Below are positions 8,642 to 17,641 of a stretch of 64,000 nt of DNA, in pieces. Source of the stretch: MKUN01 sp964481425 (GTDB lineage Bacteria; Bacteroidota; Bacteroidia; Chitinophagales; Chitinophagaceae); the NCBI GenBank assembly GCA_964481425.1, contig CAYZTM010000001.1:151527-215526 (forward strand). The letters are read 5' to 3'. Each line of letters begins with the position of its first letter. Position 1 is the first letter of the stretch. The position numbers and the translations under genes were made by a program. The notes below the pieces were generated by a model. The model was given only the letters and a program-made list of their open reading frames with translations. It did no database searches and had not been told where the DNA came from.

Positions 8642-10789
8642 ATGCGTACAGGTAAGATTGCCGTGGTTCTATCGGTATTGGTATTTATTGGGGTCGACTC
8701 AAAAGCCCAAAAGAAATTCACAATGGCCGAGGCCACAAATGGTATGGCCACAACCCTTGCTCCGCAAAGCATCAGGCAAGCTGCATGGAGGCCCGGCACG
8801 AGTACCCTGACGCAGGTGGTGAAAAATGGCGATGAAGAAAGCATAATAGCGACAAATTTCCCGGCTGAGGACAGCTATACTTTGCTGCATTTACAGGACA
8901 TAAATAATGCCTTGCATACCGATCTGAAAAGCATGCCTTCTGTTAAGTGGCTGGATAAGGACGATTTGTATTTCGATAATGATCATACTCTTGAAAAAGG
9001 AAAAGTAGCTGCATCGGGGATATCGTGGAGCAAATGGGTAGCTCTTCCCGGTAATGCAGAGAACGTTACGCCCGATAAAAGTGGCAAGGTTGCCTACACT
9101 ATCGATAATAATCTCTGGCTGGTAAATGATGGTAAAGCGATCGCATTGACAAAAGATGCTGAGAAAAACATAATAAATGGTCAATCGGTGCATCGGGAGG
9201 AATTCGGTATCGATCACGGTATCTTCTTTTCACCCAAAGGCAACTATGTGGCCTATTATCGTATGGACCAGACAATGGTCAATGATTATCCCATTATTCG
9301 TTGGGATACTGTACCTGCACAAGTACATCTTATAAAATATCCCATGGCTGGTGGCACATCGCACCAGGTAACACTATGTGTTTACGACCCTCGTACCCAT
9401 CATACGGTAACTATGCAGACTGGCTTGCCCAAAGACCATTACTTAACCTGCGTTACCTGGGGGCCTGATGAACAATACATTTACATAGCCATACTCAACC
9501 GAGATCAGAACCATCTCTGGCTGAATAAATATGACGCACATAGCGGCAAAATGATCAAGACACTCTTTGAGGAGACTGACCCCCGTTATGTTCACCCGGA
9601 ACATGGACTTACCTTCCTGCCCGGCGTATCCGATAAATTCCTTTGGTGGAGCGACAGGGACGGGTACAGGCACCTTTATCTCTACAATACGAATGGCTGG
9701 TTGATCCGGCAGGTGACGCGTGGCAAATGGGTAGTGAACGAGTTGCTGGGTTTTAACGAAACGAACGAGGAGGTACTGATAACTGCATCAAAAGAATCGC
9801 CTATGGAAAAGCATGCCTATGCTGCGAACTGGAATACCGGGGAGTTGCGCAGGCTTGATAAAGGAGAGGGTATGCACACCGTCATGCCCAGTGACGATGG
9901 TAAATATATATTGGATGTGTACAGCAATGCCGATGTAGCTAAGAAAAGCGTGCTGCGCAGTACGGACGGTAAATACTCAAAAGTACTTCTCAATGCTCCT
10001 GATCCTTTAGCTGGCTATGACAGGCCCGAAGTAAAGAATGTTACTCTTGAAGCAAGTGATGGTACACCATTGTATGGTAAGCTCATTTTGCCTTTACACT
10101 TCAACCCGAACAGGAAATACCCTGTCATCGTGTATCTCTACAATGGCCCCAATGTACAGTTATTGCATAATTCTTTTCCTGCCAGTGGTAACCTTTGGTA
10201 CGAGTACATGGCGCAGCATGGCTATATAGTGTTTACTATGGACGGACGTGGTAGCCTGAACAGGGGGATGGCCTTTGAGCAGGCAACTTTCCGACACCTG
10301 GGGGAGGTGGAACTGGATGACCAGATGAAGGGGGTTAAATACCTTTGGTCATTACCCTATGTTGATAGGGAGCGCATGGGCATACACGGCTGGAGCTTTG
10401 GGGGCTTCATGACCACTAATATGATGCTTAAGCATCCCGGTGTGTTCAAATGTGCCGTAGCAGGTGGCCCGGTCATGGATTGGAAGATGTATGAGGTGAT
10501 GTACACAGAGCGATATATGGACCGCCCGCAGGATAACCCGGAGGGTTACGAACAAGCGAACCTTTTGGATAAAGTGCAGAACCTTAAAGGCAAATTGCTG
10601 CTGATACATGGTACCCAGGACAACGTAGTGGTTTGGCAGCATTCTATCCGCTTCCTCAAAGCCTGTGTCGATAATGGGGTACAGGTCGATTATTTTGTTT
10701 ATCCCGGCTACGAACATAATGTACGGGGCAAGGATCGCGTACACCTGATGCAGAAAATAACAGACTATTTTGATACTTACCTGAAGTGA
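8642..10789 (+). CDS. S9 family dipeptidyl peptidase IV-like protease
   Basis: Exported serine peptidase that removes N-terminal dipeptides, usually Xaa-Pro, in the periplasm. An N-terminal signal peptide ends near SKAQK. Residues ~60-450 form the beta-propeller part (PKGNYVAYYRMDQT is a typical DPP-IV signature), and the C-terminal alpha/beta hydrolase carries S585 in GWSFGGF, D660 in HGTQDNVV and H692 in GYEHNV. The 715-residue length matches the S9B family. The ATG chosen is preceded by no better start. Transcribed alone; the downstream gene is convergent. Confidence 0.9.
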   Translation: MRTGKIAVVLSVLVFIGVDSKAQKKFTMAEATNGMATTLAPQSIRQAAWRPGTSTLTQVVKNGDEESIIATNFPAEDSYTLLHLQDINNALHTDLKSMPSVKWLDKDDLYFDNDHTLEKGKVAASGISWSKWVALPGNAENVTPDKSGKVAYTIDNNLWLVNDGKAIALTKDAEKNIINGQSVHREEFGIDHGIFFSPKGNYVAYYRMDQTMVNDYPIIRWDTVPAQVHLIKYPMAGGTSHQVTLCVYDPRTHHTVTMQTGLPKDHYLTCVTWGPDEQYIYIAILNRDQNHLWLNKYDAHSGKMIKTLFEETDPRYVHPEHGLTFLPGVSDKFLWWSDRDGYRHLYLYNTNGWLIRQVTRGKWVVNELLGFNETNEEVLITASKESPMEKHAYAANWNTGELRRLDKGEGMHTVMPSDDGKYILDVYSNADVAKKSVLRSTDGKYSKVLLNAPDPLAGYDRPEVKNVTLEASDGTPLYGKLILPLHFNPNRKYPVIVYLYNGPNVQLLHNSFPASGNLWYEYMAQHGYIVFTMDGRGSLNRGMAFEQATFRHLGEVELDDQMKGVKYLWSLPYVDRERMGIHGWSFGGFMTTNMMLKHPGVFKCAVAGGPVMDWKMYEVMYTERYMDRPQDNPEGYEQANLLDKVQNLKGKLLLIHGTQDNVVVWQHSIRFLKACVDNGVQVDYFVYPGYEHNVRGKDRVHLMQKITDYFDTYLK

Positions 10790-10814
10790 TCTTTGCTATT
10801 TACGGTGTAAGGTA

Positions 10815-11246
10815 TTACTTACTTCCTTTCGGTGGAAAAGCCTCCAGTTTGTTCTTGTATTCCAGTAGCTTCACCCAGTAAATGATCCAAAATATTACAG
10901 CCATGAAGCTGACAGGGAAAGTATATACTATCGACTGAACAGGTACGAACGTAAGGCATAAAGAAAAACCGTAGATCATGCCCATGGTCAGGGTAGGTTG
11001 TTTTTCGACGGGTAACCCCCTCGAGCTGAATTCTGCGTAGATGGACTCGGAGACTTTAGATACCGTATTGAATACCCATATAAGGTTGAATAAGGGAATA
11101 AGCAAAAGCCATGCCTTGCCCGGTTCCATCTTCCTGTTCTCCGGCGCTATGGCATTAAGAGTTTTCACGATCGTTATGATAAACACAATGGCCAGCGCAA
11201 GGACCACTAAGAAGAAGAACAGCGATATATATATGGTTGCTAACAT
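10815..11246 (-). CDS. Four-helix membrane protein of unknown function
   Basis: A 143-residue protein with hydrophobic segments at about residues 5-28, 46-62, 90-108 and 112-130, and a basic C-terminal tail (KLLEYKNKLEAFPPKGSK). A conserved-looking loop PGKAWLLLIPLFNLIWVF links segments. I do not recognise a named family. It lies 38 nt downstream of dapB on the same strand, so it may be the last gene of the DUF1573-ubiA-dapB operon. Confidence 0.6.
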   Translation of the reverse strand: MLATIYISLFFFLVVLALAIVFIITIVKTLNAIAPENRKMEPGKAWLLLIPLFNLIWVFNTVSKVSESIYAEFSSRGLPVEKQPTLTMGMIYGFSLCLTFVPVQSIVYTFPVSFMAVIFWIIYWVKLLEYKNKLEAFPPKGSK

Positions 11247-11284
11247 AAGCTTGTAATTATGTGTATCACTCCTTTGGGCGGTAA

Positions 11285-12004
11285 TTATCGGATACCGAGT
11301 ACATCTTTCATATTGAACGTACCTTGCTTACCGGCAATGAATTCAGCAGCCAGCACGGCGCCAAGCGCAAAGCCATCCCTGTTATGTGCCGTATGAATGA
11401 TCTCTATATCATCTATTGCCGAACTGTATTTTATACTATGAGTGCCCGGCACCTGCTCGATGCGATGAGATATGACAGGCAAAGTGTCGGTATCGTTGCT
11501 TGTTCCCTTTGTCCAGTGCTTTAGGCGTTTTATGTTTTCCAGTACCTGCTCGGCAAGGGTGATAGCTGTACCGCTGGGAGCATCTTTCTTTTGGGTATGG
11601 TGCGTCTCTTCTATGCTCACAGAATACTCGGTGTGTTCCTCCATAAGTGAGGCCAGCAACTTGTTTACCTCAAAGAATATATTTACCCCGATACTGAAAT
11701 TAGAAGCCTGCAGGAATGCTGTGTTCTTCTCGGCAGCCTTCAGCTCGGCCTTGGCTATCTCATCATTCCATCCCGTTGTCCCGCATACCACGGGTACGCC
11801 GGCCTCAAGACAGCTGAGCACATTCTCTTTTGCAGCATCAGGCCGTGTAAACTCTATGGCCACATTAGCCTGTTGCAGGTTGGCTTCGGTCATGTCACCC
11901 TTATTGCTGCTGCTGATGCGCAGTACGATCTCATGTCCTCTTTCCTTGGCAATGCGCTCTATTGCATGCCCCATTTTACCGTATCCTATAAGTGCAATAT
12001 TCAT
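11285..12004 (-). CDS. dapB: 4-hydroxy-tetrahydrodipicolinate reductase
   Basis: Reduces (HTPA-derived) dihydrodipicolinate to tetrahydrodipicolinate with NAD(P)H in lysine and diaminopimelate synthesis. Visible: the Rossmann motif GYGKMG at residues 7-12, CGTTGW at 74-79 (nucleotide-ribose contact), and EETHHTQKKDAPSGTA with H135/H136 and the catalytic K140. A C-terminal HNRDGFALGAV dimer segment is present. At 239 residues it is slightly shorter than enterobacterial DapB, as usual in Bacteroidota. The start codon overlaps the ubiA stop by one base, so it is translated within the operon. Confidence 0.92.
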   Translation of the reverse strand: MNIALIGYGKMGHAIERIAKERGHEIVLRISSSNKGDMTEANLQQANVAIEFTRPDAAKENVLSCLEAGVPVVCGTTGWNDEIAKAELKAAEKNTAFLQASNFSIGVNIFFEVNKLLASLMEEHTEYSVSIEETHHTQKKDAPSGTAITLAEQVLENIKRLKHWTKGTSNDTDTLPVISHRIEQVPGTHSIKYSSAIDDIEIIHTAHNRDGFALGAVLAAEFIAGKQGTFNMKDVLGIR

Positions 12005-12894
12005 CAGAATAATAAAGAAACTATGGTGAAGGCTGCAAAGATAACACTCGCCAGGCCGTTTGTATTGGCAAAGGCCATATTTACCCTGCTCAGGTCATTA
12101 GGTTTCACAAGTGTATGCTGGTACACCAGCATAGAGCAATAAAAAGCTGCCCCTAACCAGTAGAGCCAGTGGAAGGGCCCGATGATGCCCGCATATATAA
12201 CAAAACCTGCAGACAAGACATGTAGCAGCGTGGACACGTTGAGGGCATTACGTGTACCAAGTGCAGCAGGTATAGAGTGCAGTTTATGGGCCCTGTCGAA
12301 CTCCTCATCCTGCAAGGCATAAATAATGTCAAAGCCCGATACCCAGGTGATCACGGATAGGGAGAACAATACCGGTACCAGTTCGAAATGTTCGTTCACA
12401 GCCAGGAATGCGCCGATAGGGGAGAGCGACAGCCCGATGCCCAGCACTATATGGCATAAAGCAGTAAAGCGCTTGGTATAGCTATAGAATAATACTACGA
12501 ATATGGCAATGATGGATAGGTAAAAGCAAGCCATATTGATGAACCAGGTCGTAGCAATGAACAGTACCGAATTGGCTATGGTAAAAAACAATGCATGTTC
12601 GGGTTTTATAATGCCTGCGGGCACTTCCCTCTTTGCAGTTCTTGGGTTCAGCGCATCATATTTGCGATCAAGGTAACGGTTGAAGGCCATGGCCGCACTG
12701 CGTGCAAATACCATACACAATATCACCTTTATCAGCAACGATAGCCAGTTCATTTCTTCTGCCGGCCTGTATTTGAACCATGCAAGCGTAAAGCCTATCA
12801 TCGCGAAGGGCATCGCGAATACGGTATGGCTGAACTTGATCAGCGAAAGATAATTCTTCGCTTTTTGGAACATGGATATACTTAGTGTGGTCAT
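12004..12894 (-). CDS. ubiA: UbiA-family polyprenyltransferase
   Basis: Integral membrane enzyme that transfers a polyprenyl chain to an aromatic acceptor in quinone synthesis. The two aspartate-rich magnesium-diphosphate motifs are visible: NRYLDRKYD (N72, D76, D80) and DIIYALQDEEFD, followed by RAHKLHSIPAALG. About eight hydrophobic segments are present in 296 residues. In menaquinone-making bacteria such proteins (MqnP) act in the futalosine route, which is the likely role here, but no mqn genes are nearby. The ATG overlaps the DUF1573 stop in an ATGA, which supports this start. Confidence 0.85.
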   Translation of the reverse strand: MTTLSISMFQKAKNYLSLIKFSHTVFAMPFAMIGFTLAWFKYRPAEEMNWLSLLIKVILCMVFARSAAMAFNRYLDRKYDALNPRTAKREVPAGIIKPEHALFFTIANSVLFIATTWFINMACFYLSIIAIFVVLFYSYTKRFTALCHIVLGIGLSLSPIGAFLAVNEHFELVPVLFSLSVITWVSGFDIIYALQDEEFDRAHKLHSIPAALGTRNALNVSTLLHVLSAGFVIYAGIIGPFHWLYWLGAAFYCSMLVYQHTLVKPNDLSRVNMAFANTNGLASVIFAAFTIVSLLF

Positions 12895-13385
12895 TTTACA
12901 TCGGCCTCAAACCCTATCGACATTGCTTCCATTTGTGCGTTAGAGTGCACGATCACATTCTTGTGCTGGTGGCCGGGGTGTCCTTTACTATTATACTGTA
13001 CCTCTATGGTACCCTCTGCTCCGGGTGCTATGGGTTCTTTCGAGAAGCTCGGTACGGTACAGCCACAGGAAACATCGGCTTTAGATATCAATAATGGGTT
13101 CGTACCCGTATTCTTGAAGCGGAAGGCATGTTTTACTACATCGCCTTCTTTTATCTCGCCAAAGTTGTAGAAACTGTCTATATACTGTACGGTCGTTTTC
13201 GGTAGTGCTGCTACTTCCTGTTGCCTCATATTGGCCTCCTCGCTGCTTAGCCCGTTGCTGCTGCTGCCAATGTGGAATTTATTGAATAAAGCTGTCTGGC
13301 TGACACCGCTAAGCTCCACGAGCGCTATTACGAAGCAGGAAAGTGTCAGCACAGTAAGCAGTATGGTCTTTAATTGCGCATTCAT
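12891..13385 (-). CDS. DUF1573 domain exported protein
   Basis: A 164-residue protein with one N-terminal membrane anchor/signal segment (residues ~7-27) and a C-terminal DUF1573 domain. The domain has YNFGEIKEGDVVKHAFRFKNTG, then VSCGCTVPSFSKEPIAPGAEG and IEVQYNSKGHPG, including the conserved CGCT. These domains have an Ig-like/ASH-type fold; their role is not known. It is the first gene of the operon leading to ubiA and dapB. Confidence 0.85.
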   Translation of the reverse strand: MNAQLKTILLTVLTLSCFVIALVELSGVSQTALFNKFHIGSSSNGLSSEEANMRQQEVAALPKTTVQYIDSFYNFGEIKEGDVVKHAFRFKNTGTNPLLISKADVSCGCTVPSFSKEPIAPGAEGTIEVQYNSKGHPGHQHKNVIVHSNAQMEAMSIGFEADVK

Positions 13386-13442
13386 ATGTTCTTAAATAAT
13401 TTCAGGTTCAAATTTCAGTAAAATAAGGGAATAAAGCTATCT

Positions 13443-14693
13443 CTAGGCCTTTTCCTCCCAAACCTGTGCTATGTGGACCAATACTTCCACGGCTTTTTCC
13501 ATGTCCTGCACACTCACATACTCCTGTTTGGAGTGTATACCCATCTCGCCGGTAAACAGGTTCGGGCAGGGTAGCCCCATGAACGACAGGCGTGAGCCAT
13601 CTGTGCCGCCGCGTATGCTCATGCGTTCAGTTGTTATGCCTGCCCTTTTGTAGGCTTCATCTGCATTATCCATTACCTGCGGGTGCTGGTCCAGCATTTC
13701 CTTCATATTACGGTATTGCTCTTTTATGATTAGCTCAGCGGTAGCGCCGGGAAATTGCTCAACAGCTTTGTTTGCGAGCTCGCGCAGGCGCTCTTCATAA
13801 TGTGCCAGTTGGGCCGTATCGAAGTCGCGGACTATGAACTGAACGCTGGCTTTTTCCAGTACCCCCTCCATGTGTACGGGGTGTACAAAGCCCTGCATAC
13901 CTTCTGTTTTTTCCGGGCACCACTCATCACGGGGCAGTAGGTCTATGAATGCTGATGCCACCTTGATGGCATTCACCATTTTATCCTTGGCATAACCCGG
14001 GTGTGCACTTACGCCATTGAAGACCACTGTTGCAGCATCGGCTGAAAAGGTTTCTCCTTCCAGGTGTCCGCGTTCGCCTCCGTCCAGCGTATAGCCAAAT
14101 TGGGCCCCCAGTTTTTGCATATCTACCTTAGCCACGCCGCGGCCTATCTCCTCATCGGGGGTGAAGAGGATACGTATCTTACCATGTTTTATTTCAGGGT
14201 GTTGCACCAGGTAGTCTGCCAGGTCCATAATAATGGCTACCCCGGCTTTGTCATCTGCTCCCAGCAACGTAGTGCCCGAGGCAGTAATGATATCATCACC
14301 TATGCGTTCTTTCAAATAGGGGTGTTCTTTAGCGCTTACTACCACGGTCGGGTCATCTGGTAATACGATGTCTTTACCGTCATAGTTCATATGTAGTATG
14401 GGCCTAACACCTGTGCCACTGCAATCAGGGGCGGTATCAACGTGTGAGCAATAGCAGAGTACAGGCACTTCTTTATTGGTGGTGGAGGGTATTGTAGCAT
14501 ATACATAGCCATGCTCGTCCAGTTCAGCATCGTTGATGCCCAGTTTTTTTAGTTCTTCAACCAATATACGGCTAAGGTCTTTCTGCTTCTCTGTTGAGGG
14601 TTGTGTGGGCGAGGCGGGGTCACTTTGTGTGTCCACCTGCACATAGCGCATAAAACGGTCGGCAACGGTATGTTTATGATCTTTCAATGACAT
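13443..14693 (-). CDS. pepT: Peptidase T (tripeptide aminopeptidase, M20B)
   Basis: Cytoplasmic di-zinc aminopeptidase that removes the N-terminal residue from tripeptides. The metal ligands and catalytic residues are readable in order: H84 and D86 in YCSHVDTAPD, the LGADDKAG aspartate, EE in FTPDEEIGRG, DGGERG, and the C-terminal GEMGIHSKQEYV histidine. The NLFTGEMGIHSKQE motif is specific to PepT rather than other M20 enzymes. 416 residues is the normal length. It is monocistronic between the DUF1573 operon and the divergent MarC gene. Confidence 0.92.
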   Translation of the reverse strand: MSLKDHKHTVADRFMRYVQVDTQSDPASPTQPSTEKQKDLSRILVEELKKLGINDAELDEHGYVYATIPSTTNKEVPVLCYCSHVDTAPDCSGTGVRPILHMNYDGKDIVLPDDPTVVVSAKEHPYLKERIGDDIITASGTTLLGADDKAGVAIIMDLADYLVQHPEIKHGKIRILFTPDEEIGRGVAKVDMQKLGAQFGYTLDGGERGHLEGETFSADAATVVFNGVSAHPGYAKDKMVNAIKVASAFIDLLPRDEWCPEKTEGMQGFVHPVHMEGVLEKASVQFIVRDFDTAQLAHYEERLRELANKAVEQFPGATAELIIKEQYRNMKEMLDQHPQVMDNADEAYKRAGITTERMSIRGGTDGSRLSFMGLPCPNLFTGEMGIHSKQEYVSVQDMEKAVEVLVHIAQVWEEKA

Positions 14694-14800
14694 CTGTATG
14701 TATTTAAGGGTATAAAAATAGCGGATTGGCTTAATAAAATCATATTCTTAAATAAGCCTTGTTTATGGCATTCAAGTAGTATAGGTTGTATCTTCGCCCC

Positions 14801-15382
14801 ATGAAATGGAGCAATAGATTAGATTTTTCACAGATCGTTACGCTCAGCTTTACTCTCTTTGCCGTTATAGATGTACTGGGGTCCATCCCCGTCATCCTGT
14901 CGCTAAAAAAGAAGATGGGGGACATTAGCGCTACCCAGGCTACCTTGGTCTCGGGGGCGCTCATATTGGTCTTTTTCTTTGTGGGTGAGCAGATGCTCAA
15001 TTTCATGGGTCTCGATATTCATTCTTTTGCCATAGCGGGTTCCATAGTCATCTTTATATTGGGGCTCGAGATGGTACTCGGCTTCGATTTTTTCAAACAC
15101 GACCCGGACAGCAAGTCGGGAACTGTGGTGCCGATAGCCTTTCCTATTATTGCCGGTTCTGGTACGCTTACTACGGTCATGTCGCTGAAGGCAGACTATA
15201 ATGCGTATAACATCCTTATTGCCATTTTGGTCAATTTGGTGTTCGTTTTCCTTACGCTTCGTTCCATCAATACTATCGAGCGCATCCTTGGGCCCAATGG
15301 TATAGCCATTATCCGGAAGTTCTTTGGTGTAATTCTACTTGCTATAGCCATTAAGATATTCAGGGGAAATGTGGGGTTTTAA
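14801..15382 (+). CDS. MarC family integral membrane protein
   Basis: A 193-residue protein with six hydrophobic segments. Family signatures are FAVIDVLGSIPVI near the N terminus, VVPIAFPIIAGSGTLTT in the middle and GPNGIAIIRKFFGVILLAIAIK near the end. MarC (UPF0056) proteins resemble transporters, but their substrate is unresolved. The start MKWSNRLDF was preferred over an in-frame start 15 bases upstream because it fits the family N terminus. Convergent with the von Willebrand gene across a strong hairpin. Confidence 0.85.
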   Translation: MKWSNRLDFSQIVTLSFTLFAVIDVLGSIPVILSLKKKMGDISATQATLVSGALILVFFFVGEQMLNFMGLDIHSFAIAGSIVIFILGLEMVLGFDFFKHDPDSKSGTVVPIAFPIIAGSGTLTTVMSLKADYNAYNILIAILVNLVFVFLTLRSINTIERILGPNGIAIIRKFFGVILLAIAIKIFRGNVGF

Positions 15383-15383
15383 A

Positions 15384-15429
15384 AAATAAATATAAGCCCC
15401 GCTGCTTGCAGCGGGGCTTATATTTATTT
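15384..15429. terminator. Perfect 22-bp bidirectional terminator
   Basis: Twenty-two perfectly paired bases with a 2-nt loop. The GC core AAGCCCCGCTGC/GCAGCGGGGCTT is flanked by AAATAAATAT/ATATTTATTT, giving an RNA hairpin with a U-rich tail on both strands. It starts just after the MarC stop and touches the stop of the convergent gene. Confidence 0.9.
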
Positions 15430-17448
15430 TTACTTTAATGATGTTTTAGCCTCGTATTCCTGTTCCATTTTCACAAGTTCAATGAATTCTTTCCGATAGC
15501 CATTTTCATCTTTTCCTTTACTGTTTGTTGCCAGTCCTGTTATGGTCTCGTAATCGCTATCGCCCATATGTTCCGAGCCACTTAATTTCATTCCGAACAT
15601 GGCTACTGCTGCTGCGAACCTTGTATCCCCCGCGTCTTGCAGGTCAATGGTTTTATTGGGTATCACATGGGCTATTTCGGTGCTGGTCATTGCTTCAGGC
15701 CTTTTATACCTGAATTTAATGGTAGCCAGTTCGTCGCTATAAGTACCTTTTACGGATTTCACTGGTTGGTATTTCAGCTCTGGGGCGGCTGTGGGTATTA
15801 TCTCGTAGAGAATGGTCACACTATGTCCTAAACCCATGTCTCCGGCATCTTTTTGATCGTTCCTGAAATCCTCAGTATTAAGCTTGCGATCTTCATATCC
15901 TACCAGCCTGTAAGCCTTTACATTCGCAGGGTTGAATTCTATCTGCGCTTTTACATCTTTAGCCACAGTGAATAATGTACCTGCAAATTCATTTACCAAT
16001 GTCTTTTGCGCTTCTTCTATATTATCTATGTAGTCATAATTCCCGTTCCCTTTGTCGGCCATTATTTCCATTTTGGAGTCTTTATAGTTACCGGTGCCAA
16101 AGCCGAGACAGGTTAAGAATATACCCTTTTTTCGCTCGCTGGTTATCAGCGTTTCCATTTCAGCATCGCTGCTTACACCGACATTGAAGTCTCCATCTGT
16201 TGCAAGCAGCACACGGTTGTTACCATGCTTCACAAAATTTTCCTGCGCTACCTGGTATGCAAGTTTTATACCCGCACCGCCGGCTGTAGAACCTCCAGCA
16301 GACAAATTGTTTATCGCGTTAAGTATTTTCTGTTTGTCATCCCCGCTTGTGGACGGCAGAACCAGTCCCGCGTTCCCCGCGTAGACTACAATGGCCACCC
16401 GGTCTTTATCGCGTAGTTTTTTCACTAGCAGGTAGAGGGCATCTTTGAGTAAGGGAAGCTTATCGTCTTCATCCATTGATCCGGAAACATCTATAAGGAA
16501 TACTAGGTTGGAAGGTGGCAGGTCCTTTTCTTTTACCTTTTTTGCCTGGATACCTATGTGAAGCAACTTATGCTCATAATTCCATGGGCAATTTACCAAC
16601 TTGGTTTGTATGGCGATTGGCGCATTGTCATCCGGTTGTGGATAGTCGTAGTTAAAATAATTGATCATCTCCTCTACGCGTACAGCATCCGCAGGTGGTT
16701 TTTGGCCTGATTTAATAAACCTTCTTACATTGCTGTACGATGCCCTGTCCACATCAACAGACATAGTTGAGAGTGGTTCTTTATGTACATCTATAAAGTC
16801 GTTCTCTACTTCTTTCTTGTAGCTTTCGTTCGATAGGTCAGCTGCCGGTGGTTTTGCATGGTAGGTATTGTCCTGCACACTTGCTGTGCCATGCACCGAT
16901 ATGCCATCTACTATAAATTGTGTAGCGCTGCGCCTGCCGCCAAACGCATTTATGTCCCCTCCTGGTCTTTGCCGGTGTATTCCCGGGCTAGCAACTGCAA
17001 CCAGGTCTGCAGTATTGGTTGTCCCCGTATTTTTAATATCATGTGCTGAAAGAACGCCATGCGGATGCCCGATTTCTATCAAAGGTTTTTTGTACGAGAT
17101 CACTGCAACTTCCCGGAGCATTTTTATGTCTGGTTTCAGTTGTACATCTACCCGGGTTGCGGCATTGCTACGAACTTTAATGCCTGTTATTTTGCTCTGC
17201 GTATAGCCTGTAGCGGTAACGGTGAGTTCATAATTTGTTCCTGTTGCCAATGAATCTATTTTGTACTTGCCGTCAATGTCAGTTACCGCTCCTACTTGTT
17301 TGACCCCGGCATTCGATATTTTTACGATCGCGCCTATTATTGGTAGTTTGTGTTCGTCGGTAACTTTGCCATAGATGGTGCTTTTTTGTGCTGCGCATTG
17401 TGTAGCTGCAAGCAGGAAACACAACAGCATTTTCATCTTTGTTTTCAT
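15430..17448 (-). CDS. YfbK-type von Willebrand factor A protein with plug-like domain
   Basis: A 672-residue exported protein. Order: signal peptide (to about residue 20, CAAQKS), a carboxypeptidase-regulatory-like beta domain (~22-105, VTDEHKLPIIGAIVKIS), and a TonB-plug-like stretch (~110-190; LREVAVISYKK, DIKNTGTTNTADLV, FIVDGISVHG). The YfbK-type N domain (VEEMINYFNYDYP) precedes a von Willebrand A domain whose metal site DVSGS has D320, S322 and S324. A C-terminal DUF3520-like part closes it. Such proteins sit in the envelope and bind ligands via a metal ion. The plug without a barrel is odd and suggests descent from a SusC-like receptor. Confidence 0.8.
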   Translation of the reverse strand: MKTKMKMLLCFLLAATQCAAQKSTIYGKVTDEHKLPIIGAIVKISNAGVKQVGAVTDIDGKYKIDSLATGTNYELTVTATGYTQSKITGIKVRSNAATRVDVQLKPDIKMLREVAVISYKKPLIEIGHPHGVLSAHDIKNTGTTNTADLVAVASPGIHRQRPGGDINAFGGRRSATQFIVDGISVHGTASVQDNTYHAKPPAADLSNESYKKEVENDFIDVHKEPLSTMSVDVDRASYSNVRRFIKSGQKPPADAVRVEEMINYFNYDYPQPDDNAPIAIQTKLVNCPWNYEHKLLHIGIQAKKVKEKDLPPSNLVFLIDVSGSMDEDDKLPLLKDALYLLVKKLRDKDRVAIVVYAGNAGLVLPSTSGDDKQKILNAINNLSAGGSTAGGAGIKLAYQVAQENFVKHGNNRVLLATDGDFNVGVSSDAEMETLITSERKKGIFLTCLGFGTGNYKDSKMEIMADKGNGNYDYIDNIEEAQKTLVNEFAGTLFTVAKDVKAQIEFNPANVKAYRLVGYEDRKLNTEDFRNDQKDAGDMGLGHSVTILYEIIPTAAPELKYQPVKSVKGTYSDELATIKFRYKRPEAMTSTEIAHVIPNKTIDLQDAGDTRFAAAVAMFGMKLSGSEHMGDSDYETITGLATNSKGKDENGYRKEFIELVKMEQEYEAKTSLK

Positions 17449-17583
17449 ACGCTGTCTTTTTTATTGTTAGCAATGCATGATGGTAGTGGCAGGTCTTTAC
17501 CTGGATGACGTAGAAAACATGTGCTATCCCCATAGATTTCCCGGATATGACGATGTAGTGACAATGAAACTGTAACACGCATT

Positions 17584-17626
17584 AATGATAAAAGCCTCCT
17601 GCATCATGCAGGAGGCTTTTATCATT
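17584..17626. terminator. Long hairpin terminator between two minus-strand genes
   Basis: A 21-bp perfect inverted repeat with the core AAAAGCCTCCTGCA/TGCAGGAGGCTTTT. It lies just after the M13 peptidase stop in the minus direction, where the arm ends in T's. The tract is symmetric, so it can work on both strands. Confidence 0.85.
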
Positions 17627-17641
17627 TTGTTCAATATTATA

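Noticed and set aside
15384..15429. Considered as an insertion-sequence terminal repeat
   Set aside because: A single perfect hairpin between two stop codons with A/T tails on both strands is the form of a bidirectional terminator.
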